From the NCBI GenBank assembly GCA_011523195.1, contig WTHH01000085.1, forward strand, positions 1-6,627: DNA of 6,627 nt. Reading direction: 5' to 3'. The notes beneath the pieces are model-generated. The model was not told the DNA's origin, ran no database searches, and saw only the letters and a program-made list of their open reading frames with translations. Shown here in pieces: positions 1-6,627 of the stretch. The first letter of the stretch is position 1. Each line of letters starts with the position of its first letter. The DNA is from Verrucomicrobiales bacterium (GTDB lineage: Bacteria; Verrucomicrobiota; Verrucomicrobiia; Limisphaerales; UBA1096). Both the position numbers and the translations under genes were made by a program.

Positions 1-1847
1 AGCCCGCCCTGCTCGTCGTTCAGCGAATACACGCCGGGCTCTTCCGGCAGATCGACGACAAGCCGATTTTCATCATTCGCCGTGAATGATTTTTTGTTCA
101 GCTCAAACGCCTGGCCGGCGGAATTCTCCGGCAACCTCAGCGTGAGCGTTTGGCCGGCACTGCCCTGCGTGGTGACGTCGCGCCGATGGTTCTCGGCCTG
201 ACCGGCGGCGCGCACGGCAAGCAGGTGCGAGGTCACCACGAACAACGCCCCGTCCGTCTGCCACTTGCCCCAGCTACGGTCCGCGCTGGCGTTCACGAAA
301 ATCACGCGCCCGGCCCCATGCGTTTTCTCGACGACGAACGGGACACGATCGGCAAAGCTCGCCAGCGTCACGGCACCGTCCCGAACCGTGGCTGCGTGGC
401 GATGCGTCAAGGACAACCGGCGCAACCGGCGCCGATACTCCGCGCTCAACTCGCCCCACAGCGGATGGCGCACCGAGACCGCCTCGAGGGTGGCCATCCC
501 ATCAAGCGGCTCCGGCCCTCCAACCGAAACCGGCAGCAGTTCGTCAAGCGCCGCATCGATCGATCCGGCCTGAAATTCAGGCCCGCCGAAAACCAGCAAC
601 CCGCCGCCGCTGGCGACGAATTTCTTGAGCGCAGCGGCGCCGCCCGCGGTCAGGTTGGCCCCGTCCGGCAACACCACGAGGCCCCGACTGCTGTCCGGTT
701 TAGTGAGCGTCAATAATTCCGCAGCCGCAGAGGTCGGCATGCCGTGATGCAGCTCAAACTGCATCGGGATTTCATCGCTGAAGTTTTCCGGTGAGAGTGC
801 CCGGGCGAGGAAAAATGTTTTGCGAAGAAACGTCTTCGCGGTCGACTTCGGCTCGATCAACAGCACCGGCAACGGTTGCTGAACGTAAAAGGCGTCAAAC
901 GCGCGGTCATCGCCCGGCCAGGCGTCCCCGCCCGGAGTGGTGAGCGTGCGCGCCAACCAGCCGTACCGGTTGCCGGCAGTGTACGGAACGGCGAGTGCAG
1001 TCTGTCCGTTGGCCAGATCCAACTCGCGCTTGGCCAGGCGCACGGCCTCCGCTTCTCCATGCAATTCGTCCTGCACGGTAACCATGCCGCTTGGCTGCGA
1101 GTGGCGATAAACGCCGGTTCGCAACACGCCCCGGCCACGGGCGCCGACCTGAAATCCGCCGTTCACCGGCTCCAGTTCACCGGCCTTGGCCACGCGCAGG
1201 GTGACGTTGGGCGGCAGGGTGAGGTCGCCGAGTGCCTCGATCGCGCTGAGCTGCAGGTCGCTCACGACATGAATGATCTTTGGAAAGTCTGGGCCAAACC
1301 GGCCAAGCGACTGGGCGGCTTTGTGAATCGACGCCGCGAGGTCGCCCATCCGGTGTGACGGCGTGGCGGCATCCAGCGTGCGCTTGGCCTCGGAGGGGCG
1401 CATCCAACGCACCGGCTCGTCCGTCTGGCCCGGCGCAAACAGGATCGCGACCTGGCTGCCGTGGCCGGTCTCATTGAGCGCCCGCTTGGCCAAGCGCTTG
1501 GCCTCGTCGAGCACAGTTTCATCTCCAGACAGGGCCTGCATCGAGGCGGAGCGATCGAACACCAGCGCAATCGCCTCGCGCTGCGGCTTGGGCGTGGCTG
1601 CCATACCGGCGAAAAAGACCTTCGAAAAAACCAACGCAAGGAACAGCACCGCGAGGCAGCGGAGAAGGAATAGCGGCCAATCCTGGATGCTGCGCTTCTT
1701 GCGGGTGGACAGTTCGCTCGGATCAATGAAGCGGTTTGTGCTGAACACAACCCGGCGCGGCTGACGGCGGCGCTGCAGATGCACCCAGACCGGAATCGCG
1801 AGGCACGCCACGCCGGCGGCAAACAGCCATGGGTTGGTGAAGCTCAT
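1..1847 (-). CDS. BatA/VWA membrane protein with glutamine amidotransferase-like domain (3' end outside window)
   Basis: The frame is open from the ATG at 1847-1845 to the left edge, giving 615 visible codons and no stop; the C-terminus is missing. Residues 1-80 look like the BatA (aerotolerance regulator) N-terminal module: a hydrophobic segment near 7-22, an Arg-rich stretch (QRRRQPRR, 25-32), then a second hydrophobic segment near 58-80. A VWA domain follows, with an intact MIDAS motif DRSAS (98-102) and a later VSD (195-197). After a beta-rich stretch, residues about 325-440 (PVLLIEP; GLVVLPDGANL; FVASGGGLLVFGG) resemble the class I glutamine amidotransferase-like fold found in large BatA proteins of Planctomycetota and Verrucomicrobiota. 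I see no catalytic Cys there, so it is probably non-enzymatic. The start lies 5 bases after the DUF58 stop, and no Shine-Dalgarno is seen. Inferred role: membrane-anchored VWA partner of the MoxR ATPase upstream. The substrate is unknown. Confidence 0.92.
   Translation of the reverse strand, partial: MSFTNPWLFAAGVACLAIPVWVHLQRRRQPRRVVFSTNRFIDPSELSTRKKRSIQDWPLFLLRCLAVLFLALVFSKVFFAGMAATPKPQREAIALVFDRSASMQALSGDETVLDEAKRLAKRALNETGHGSQVAILFAPGQTDEPVRWMRPSEAKRTLDAATPSHRMGDLAASIHKAAQSLGRFGPDFPKIIHVVSDLQLSAIEALGDLTLPPNVTLRVAKAGELEPVNGGFQVGARGRGVLRTGVYRHSQPSGMVTVQDELHGEAEAVRLAKRELDLANGQTALAVPYTAGNRYGWLARTLTTPGGDAWPGDDRAFDAFYVQQPLPVLLIEPKSTAKTFLRKTFFLARALSPENFSDEIPMQFELHHGMPTSAAAELLTLTKPDSSRGLVVLPDGANLTAGGAAALKKFVASGGGLLVFGGPEFQAGSIDAALDELLPVSVGGPEPLDGMATLEAVSVRHPLWGELSAEYRRRLRRLSLTHRHAATVRDGAVTLASFADRVPFVVEKTHGAGRVIFVNASADRSWGKWQTDGALFVVTSHLLAVRAAGQAENHRRDVTTQGSAGQTLTLRLPENSAGQAFELNKKSFTANDENRLVVDLPEEPGVYSLNDEQGG
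1481..1498. repeat. 18-base palindromic repeat, copy 1
   Basis: The bases CCCGCTTGGCCAAGCGCT are identical to those at 4242-4259. They include a perfect 14-base palindrome (1483-1496) with the TTGGCCAA core. This copy lies inside the VWA domain of the BatA-type gene and is read as KRLAKR. Confidence 0.7.
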
Positions 1848-1852
1848 CTCAG

Positions 1853-2755
1853 CTAAAACAGTTCGGCGCGCCGGGACAGGAACGCGGACAGGGCGAGATC
1901 CATCGGCTCGTCGGTGATGATGCGGCAGTAGGCGGTCTCATGCTCAAGACAGAGCAACTCGATCGAGCGAAGGAACGCGCCGAATTTTTTATCGTACCCG
2001 GCGCGCATGGCCCGGCCGTCAGCCTCGATCTCAGCGCCGGTCTCGCTGTCGACGAACAGGACGTCGTCTTCGAACTGCGGATCGACCTCGTCGCGATGCA
2101 GCACGTGCAAAAATAAAACCTCGTGGCCGCGTTCGTTGAGTTGGGTGAAGAAGTCGCGGCCCTGTTGTTCGGGAAAATACCCGTCCGACAGCAGCACGGA
2201 GACCGCCCGCTCACGGCCCAGCGCGAGCAGTCCGGCGAACTGCCCGAGGTCATCGGCCTCGCCGTCCGCCTCCGTCCGCGCCAGTCGATCCAGCAACGCG
2301 TGAAGATGATCGCCCCGGCTGCTTGGCGGTATCACCGGTACGCGATCCCCGTAATCGGTCTGGCCGATAAACCCGATGCCGGGTGCGTCGTTCTGGTTTT
2401 GCATCAACAAGGCCAGCACAGCGCAGAGCAATCGGGCGTAGGCCATCTTGTTTTGGGCGCCGTCGCCGTAGGCCATCGACCGGCTGGTATCGAGGTAAAG
2501 ATAGCCGCGCAGATTGGTTTCCTGCTCGTATTCGCGGATGTAAAGCTGATCCGTCTTGGCCCAGACGCGCCAGTCGACCAACCGCGCCGGGTCCCCCGCC
2601 ATGTACGGCCGATGCGCCGCAAAAACCGGACTAGAGCCACGCCGCGCACTGCGGTGCAGGCCATGAAAGTAACCGTCGACTACGTTGCGCGCAAGCAACG
2701 GCAGATCCCCCGCGAGCGCGAGTAGTTTGTCGTCGATGGCCAGTGGGGTGTTCAC
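1853..2755 (-). CDS. DUF58 domain-containing protein (VWA-like, MoxR partner)
   Basis: This is a complete 300-residue protein, a usual length for stand-alone DUF58 proteins. The family core is clear: GLHRSARRGSSPVF (32-45), HRPYMAGD (48-55), then DWRVWAKTD and IREYEQETN (61-81). A VWA-type metal-binding motif DTSRS is at 89-93 and LSDG at 189-192, so the MIDAS looks intact. I see no transmembrane segment, so it is probably cytosolic or peripheral. I chose the GTG at 2755 because the conserved region begins soon after it, the next in-frame Met (about residue 52) falls inside the core, and the ATG at 2766 is out of frame. No Shine-Dalgarno precedes it. It lies 18 bases after the moxR-type gene and 5 bases before the BatA/VWA gene. 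DUF58 genes commonly sit beside MoxR ATPases, and that association is the best functional clue; the biochemical activity of this protein is unknown. Confidence 0.95.
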   Translation of the reverse strand: MNTPLAIDDKLLALAGDLPLLARNVVDGYFHGLHRSARRGSSPVFAAHRPYMAGDPARLVDWRVWAKTDQLYIREYEQETNLRGYLYLDTSRSMAYGDGAQNKMAYARLLCAVLALLMQNQNDAPGIGFIGQTDYGDRVPVIPPSSRGDHLHALLDRLARTEADGEADDLGQFAGLLALGRERAVSVLLSDGYFPEQQGRDFFTQLNERGHEVLFLHVLHRDEVDPQFEDDVLFVDSETGAEIEADGRAMRAGYDKKFGAFLRSIELLCLEHETAYCRIITDEPMDLALSAFLSRRAELF

Positions 2756-2773
2756 CGGAATACCATGTGTGCG

Positions 2774-3778
<1,005 letters not shown>

Positions 3779-3799
3779 GTCTTGTGAAAAAATGAGAAC

Positions 3800-4930
3800 T
3801 TACTTCAGCCGGTTTTTCTCCGTGGCCTCCGCAAATTTTTTGACGTGGTTTTGAAGAATCTTGAACTTGGGCACCTCGGCGTCCCCGGGGAACCGGCCCA
3901 AAAACTCGCCGATCAACTTCCCCGCATCGCGGTACAGCGCCTGATCAATCTGCAGGTACACCGTGTCCACCATCACGTCGCGCGCCCACTCGCTCTTCGG
4001 GTAACGCGACAGCCAGCGAACGGCCGAGGGCGTGAACTGCTCCGGCTTGGACTTGGTGAACAGGTACAGGACAACCAACTCCGAGGCCTCGCTGATCGCC
4101 GGTGATTGACGCCACTTGCGCCGCAGCGTGCCCAGGTCGCGCATGCACTTTTGCAGCGAGTCGCGATCCGCCTTGGCCACCCCCTGCTTCAACACCGCCG
4201 TCACCCCGGCCCACGTCGGGTCGCTGGCGTCCGGGTTGGCTCCCGCTTGGCCAAGCGCTGCCGCCGGTTTCACCGGCTTGGCCGGCTTGGCTTGGGTGAT
4301 TTTTTTCGGGGCCGGTTTTTTCACACTAACGGGCAGTTTCACCTCGCTTAGCTGAACCGCCACCGGCGCCGAGCCGTCGCTGGCCACCAGCGCCACGTCG
4401 TCGATGAACACCTCGCCGGAGCCGCCAGCTACGGCACCGGTCACAAATCGAAACACCAACCGCACACCGGTCGCCCCCACCGGGGCAGGGATGCCCTCTG
4501 CCGAAACCTTGGCCCACTTGTCATTGCCACCACGGAATCGTGTCAGCCCCTTGCCCAGGAGCCGCGCACCGTTGTCGTCGTACCACTCGATCGCGTACTC
4601 CTGCACGTAGCTCACGCCATGATCGGTCTGCTTCGCCCAAAACGTCAGGTCGTACGTCTTGCCCCCGGCCACACCGCTGACCACCGACTGGCCAAGGTGC
4701 CCTTCGCTTGGCACCGGGCCGTCGTTCTTGAGCGTCGAGCGCATGCTGTACTTGCCGCTGTGCGCCTCGGCATCCGTGCGCGCAGGCGGCGAGCCCAGCG
4801 TCGAGTTCCAGTCATCCGTCCCCTCACCATCGCCGGACTCAAAGCCGCCGTTGGTGATGAGCCCCTCCCCCTTGGCCAGATTGACCACGCCAAGGCCAAG
4901 CGCGGCCAACGCGTAAAAGATTTTTCTCAT
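3800..4930 (-). CDS. Exported protein with CBM-like jelly-roll and C-terminal TPR-like helical region
   Basis: This encodes 376 residues from the ATG at 4930. A longer in-frame start at 4984 would bury the signal peptide behind 18 extra residues, so I rejected it. Residues 1-22 form a Sec-type signal (MRK, then a hydrophobic stretch ending near LAKGEG). Residues about 24-185 look like a carbohydrate-binding, galactose-binding-like jelly roll: LITNGGFESG near its start, W41, SGKYSM (58-63), GGKTYDLTFWAK (89-100), a Trp-bearing strand, and VFIDDVALV (174-182) at the end. This resembles CBM4/9-type modules, but ligand binding is not established. A Lys/Pro/Ala linker spans about 203-225. The tail (about 240-376) is alpha-helical; its RYPKSEWARD and RFPGDAEVPKF segments resemble TPR-type repeats of periplasmic proteins. 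It starts the minus-strand gene run, 21 bases before the MoxR gene, and its function is unknown. It may supply a periplasmic or surface component for the MoxR/VWA system. Confidence 0.85.
   Translation of the reverse strand: MRKIFYALAALGLGVVNLAKGEGLITNGGFESGDGEGTDDWNSTLGSPPARTDAEAHSGKYSMRSTLKNDGPVPSEGHLGQSVVSGVAGGKTYDLTFWAKQTDHGVSYVQEYAIEWYDDNGARLLGKGLTRFRGGNDKWAKVSAEGIPAPVGATGVRLVFRFVTGAVAGGSGEVFIDDVALVASDGSAPVAVQLSEVKLPVSVKKPAPKKITQAKPAKPVKPAAALGQAGANPDASDPTWAGVTAVLKQGVAKADRDSLQKCMRDLGTLRRKWRQSPAISEASELVVLYLFTKSKPEQFTPSAVRWLSRYPKSEWARDVMVDTVYLQIDQALYRDAGKLIGEFLGRFPGDAEVPKFKILQNHVKKFAEATEKNRLK
4242..4259. repeat. 18-base palindromic repeat, copy 2
   Basis: Identical to 1481-1498, with the perfect palindrome at 4244-4257. 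This copy lies at the end of the Lys/Pro/Ala linker region of the CBM/TPR-like gene and is read in a different frame (ALGQAG). A 13-base partial copy (CCCGCTTGGCCAA) is at 4986-4998 in the intergenic hairpin, and the bare core recurs at 5403-5410. Confidence 0.7.
4300..4321 (-). other. A7 and A6 runs in the linker coding region
   Basis: On the coding strand, the linker of the CBM/TPR-like gene contains A6 (plus-strand T at 4316-4321) followed by A7 (plus-strand T at 4300-4306), encoding Lys-Lys pairs in KKPAPKK. Such runs can promote polymerase or ribosomal slippage. Slippage here would separate the jelly-roll domain from the helical tail. The frame is intact as given, and simple lysine coding explains the runs equally well. 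Confidence 0.3.
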
Positions 4931-4986
4931 GACTGCTGCAACTTCAAAGCGCCGCAGCCTAGAGAGGCGAACCCCGAAGCACAACC

Positions 4987-5011
4987 CCGCTTGGCCAAAC
5001 TGGGCAAGCGG
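4987..5011. repeat. Imperfect inverted repeat (hairpin) in divergent intergenic region
   Basis: Two 10-base arms, CCGCTTGGCC (4987-4996) and GGGCAAGCGG (5002-5011), pair with one internal mismatch around a 5-base loop AAACT. The left arm contains the TTGGCCAA core that recurs elsewhere in the window. Lying between divergent starts, it is not placed as a terminator for either gene. It could be an operator, a 5' leader hairpin of the minus-strand transcript about 57 bases before its start codon, or a degenerate copy of the repeated palindrome. Confidence 0.5.
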
Positions 5012-5122
5012 TTATTTCGCAACGTTGCCGGCACCTCTCCCCTTTCGTCGTCCGGGCTTCCTTATTCTACGTGCGTTATTCAACCTCAAGCGCAGTTGCC
5101 TAACCTATCTGAATCCGCTAAA

Positions 5123-5127
5123 AAGGG
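5123..5127 (+). promoter_or_regulatory. Shine-Dalgarno-like AAGGG before an alternative GTG start
   Basis: AAGGG ends 5 bases before an in-frame GTG at 5133 that would add seven residues (MNRSTPA) to the DUF1501 protein. It is the only reasonable Shine-Dalgarno-like element at a start in this window; the ATG at 5154 has none. Because the neighbouring genes also lack such elements, this could be a chance purine run, but it makes GTG 5133 a real alternative start. Confidence 0.3.
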
Positions 5128-5153
5128 TGCAAGTGAACCGGTCAACTCCAGCG

Positions 5154-6587
5154 ATGCCGCCTTGCCAGGCGCATTTTCCGCAGCACCACGATCGCCGTCA
5201 GTTTTTGCTGAAGGCGGGCGGAGGCATTGGCGGATTGGCACTGGCCGGTTTACTGCAACAGGACGCCCAAGCAGCTAAGCCAAGCGCGGGCGATCCGCTG
5301 GCACCGCGCAATCCCCACTTTGCCCCTCGTGCCAAGCGCGTCATCTGGTTGTTCATGCACGGCGGGCCAAGCCACATGGACCTGTTCGATCCCAAGCCGG
5401 ACTTGGCCAAACATGCCGGCCAACCGTTGCCGGGTAGTTTTGGTGAGGTGATGACCCGGCGCAAGGTGGCAAAGAATCCCCTGCTTGGCCCGATCAAACC
5501 GTTCCGGCCACGCGGCCAATCGGGACTTGAGATCAGCGATTTCCTGCCGCACATCGCCTCACACGCTGACGAACTCTGCGTGATGCGCGGCTGCCACGGC
5601 GACAGCGTCAACCACCCTCAGTCGGTCTACCAGATGAACACCGGCTCGATCCTCATGGGCAAGCCGAGCCTCGGCGCGTGGGTGGCGTACGGGCTGGGCA
5701 CAGAGAACCGTGACATGCCGGCATTCGTCGTGCTGCCGGATCCGGGCGGCGGACTCAAGGGCGGCCCGCCGGCTTGGGGCAGCGGGTTTCTCCCCGGCAG
5801 TTTTCAGGGCACCACCCTGCGGCCCGGCGCGAATCCCATCCTCAACCTCAAGCCGCCGACCGGCATCAGCGTCCGCGGCCAGCGCCATATGCTCGACCTT
5901 ATCGGCGAACTCAATCGCGACCACCTCGCTGCGCGCGACTTTGACGACCGGCTCGCCGCCCGCGTGAACACCTACGAGCTGGCATTCCGCATGCAATCTG
6001 CCGCGCCGGAGATCGTCGACATCTCCCGCGAGAGCGAGGCCACGCGCCGGCTGTACGGCATCGGCCAAAAGGAGACGACCGAGTTCGGCACACGCTGCCT
6101 GCTCGCCCGTCGGATGATCGAGAAAGGCGTGCGCTTCGTGCAGCTTTACTCCGGCGACACCGGCGGCTGGGATGCCCATTCCAACGTCCTAGAAAACCAC
6201 ACGAAGTATTGCCGTCGAACCGACCTGCCGATCGCCGGGTTGTTGACCGACCTCAAGGCGCGTGGGCTGCTGCGCGACACGCTCGTCATCTGGGGCGGTG
6301 AGTTTGGCCGCATGCCGATGAGCGAACAGGGCACCGGCCGCGACCACAACCCGTGGGGCTACTCCGTCTGGCTGGCCGGCGCCGGTGTGCGCGGCGGCAT
6401 GGCCCACGGCGCAACCGACCCGGTCGGCCTGCGCGCGGAGCAAAACAAGGTGCACGTGCACGATCTCCACGCGACCATCCTCCACGCGCTGGGCATCGAC
6501 CACGAGAATCTCACCTACTTTCACAATGGCCGGGACGAACGCCTCACCGACGTCGGCGGCCGGGTGGTCACGGAGATTTTTGCGTGA
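5154..6587 (+). CDS. DUF1501 domain-containing protein, Tat-exported
   Basis: From the ATG at 5154 this is 477 residues, the usual size for DUF1501 proteins, which belong to the alkaline phosphatase/sulfatase-like superfamily. A twin-arginine signal is visible: DRRQFLLK (13-20), a Gly/Ala/Leu hydrophobic core (21-34), and AQA before AKP (38-43), so it is probably exported folded through Tat. Family motifs follow: VIWLFMHGGPSHMDLFDPKPDL (63-84), MRGCHGDSVNHPQS (144-157), GDTGGWDAHSN (334-344), GGEFGRMP (381-388), GRDHNPWGY (395-403) and VHDLHATILHALGID (435-449). The Asp and His residues in these motifs are candidate metal ligands by analogy with the superfamily; the reaction is unknown. In Planctomycetota and Verrucomicrobiota, DUF1501 genes usually adjoin genes for DUF1549/DUF1553 cytochrome-type proteins and have been suggested to act on complex polysaccharides. 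The start could instead be GTG 5133. The next gene overlaps its stop by one base. Confidence 0.95.
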   Translation: MPPCQAHFPQHHDRRQFLLKAGGGIGGLALAGLLQQDAQAAKPSAGDPLAPRNPHFAPRAKRVIWLFMHGGPSHMDLFDPKPDLAKHAGQPLPGSFGEVMTRRKVAKNPLLGPIKPFRPRGQSGLEISDFLPHIASHADELCVMRGCHGDSVNHPQSVYQMNTGSILMGKPSLGAWVAYGLGTENRDMPAFVVLPDPGGGLKGGPPAWGSGFLPGSFQGTTLRPGANPILNLKPPTGISVRGQRHMLDLIGELNRDHLAARDFDDRLAARVNTYELAFRMQSAAPEIVDISRESEATRRLYGIGQKETTEFGTRCLLARRMIEKGVRFVQLYSGDTGGWDAHSNVLENHTKYCRRTDLPIAGLLTDLKARGLLRDTLVIWGGEFGRMPMSEQGTGRDHNPWGYSVWLAGAGVRGGMAHGATDPVGLRAEQNKVHVHDLHATILHALGIDHENLTYFHNGRDERLTDVGGRVVTEIFA

Positions 6588-6627
6588 TGCGGCGCTTCGG
6601 CTCCATCGCCCTGCTAACCGGGCTAGC
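6587..6627 (+). CDS. Start of a downstream gene, probably exported (3' end outside window)
   Basis: An ATG at 6587-6589 shares its A with the DUF1501 stop (TGATG), an arrangement typical of translational coupling. The visible 13 codons read MRRFGSIALLTGL, which is two arginines followed by a hydrophobic stretch, like the beginning of a Sec signal peptide or membrane anchor. Too little is visible to name a family. In related genomes the partner of DUF1501 is often a DUF1549/DUF1553 cytochrome-type protein or another secreted protein, but this is context only. Confidence 0.5.
   Translation, partial: MRRFGSIALLTGL

Larger units (their letters stand above)
4931..5153. other. Divergent intergenic region
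   Basis: These 223 bases separate the divergently transcribed CBM/TPR-like gene (minus) and DUF1501 gene (plus), so promoters for both should lie here. The base composition is less GC-rich near 5080-5130. The best plus-strand promoter guess is TTGCCT (5096-5101), a 17-base spacer, then TAAAAA (5119-5124), which is only a weak match. On the minus strand, a TAGAAT box can be read around 5065-5070, but its nearest TTGAGG is only 14 bases upstream. The plus frame is open from an ATG at 4929 into the DUF1501 gene, but the encoded residues do not resemble the family N-terminus, so I treat this stretch as noncoding. It holds one imperfect hairpin (4987-5011). Confidence 0.6.

Noticed and set aside
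150..716. 188-codon plus-strand frame near the left edge
   Set aside because: It is antisense to the BatA/VWA gene, whose frame stays open for 615 codons with recognisable domains; the plus-strand product is Arg/Pro-rich and shadow-like.
2123..2725. 200-codon plus-strand frame opposite the DUF58 gene
   Set aside because: It is antisense to a clearly conserved gene, its residues show no recognisable domain, and long shadow frames are expected in GC-rich DNA.
3779..3799. Possible terminator between the CBM/TPR-like gene and the MoxR gene
   Set aside because: The 21-base gap contains a T run on the minus strand (CATTTTTTCAC) but no stem before it, so it does not look like an intrinsic terminator.
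4266..4296. Short tandem-like GGCTTGGC units in the linker coding region
   Set aside because: They mostly follow from repeated Ala-Lys-Pro codons in a low-complexity linker and do not form a regular array.
4931..4984. Extended start (ATG at 4984) for the CBM/TPR-like protein
   Set aside because: The 18 added residues are basic and would precede an otherwise normal signal peptide that begins with MRK at 4930.
4929..5153. In-frame 75-codon upstream extension of the DUF1501 gene from an ATG at 4929
   Set aside because: It would bury the twin-arginine signal behind 75 residues that do not resemble the family, and its ATG overlaps the start codon of the divergent gene.

Overview
The window most likely comes from a GC-rich member of the Planctomycetota-Verrucomicrobiota group; I infer this from gene content and have no phylogenetic test. 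A Tat-exported DUF1501 protein is a hallmark of those phyla. So is a MoxR/DUF58/large BatA-VWA cluster in which the BatA protein carries an extra domain resembling a class I glutamine amidotransferase. Most starts lack a clear Shine-Dalgarno sequence.

The left three quarters (1-4930) is one tightly packed minus-strand gene run. In transcription order, right to left, it holds four genes. The first (4930-3800) is an exported protein with a CBM-like jelly-roll domain, a Lys/Pro/Ala linker and a helical TPR-like tail. The second (3778-2774) is a MoxR-family AAA+ ATPase. The third (2755-1853) is a DUF58 protein with a VWA-type metal site. The fourth (1847 to beyond position 1) is a large membrane-anchored BatA/VWA protein cut by the window edge. 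The gaps are 21, 18 and 5 bases, so co-transcription is likely. MoxR ATPases are generally thought to act as chaperones that remodel or load metal into VWA-domain partners, and both VWA partners here keep the DxSxS motif. The exported CBM/TPR-like protein is the less usual member and may be the system's periplasmic or surface component.

Between 4931 and 5153 lies a divergent intergenic region with an imperfect hairpin. On the right, the plus strand carries a DUF1501 protein (5154-6587) with a twin-arginine signal. A second plus-strand gene starts at 6587, overlapping the DUF1501 stop by one base, and runs off the window.

No RNA genes, mobile elements, CRISPR arrays or convincing terminators were seen. 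The most unusual DNA-level signal is a recurring palindrome with the core TTGGCCAA. It includes an identical 18-base copy in two unrelated genes, read in different frames, and a copy in the intergenic hairpin. I did not find a clearly new defence or mobile system here.
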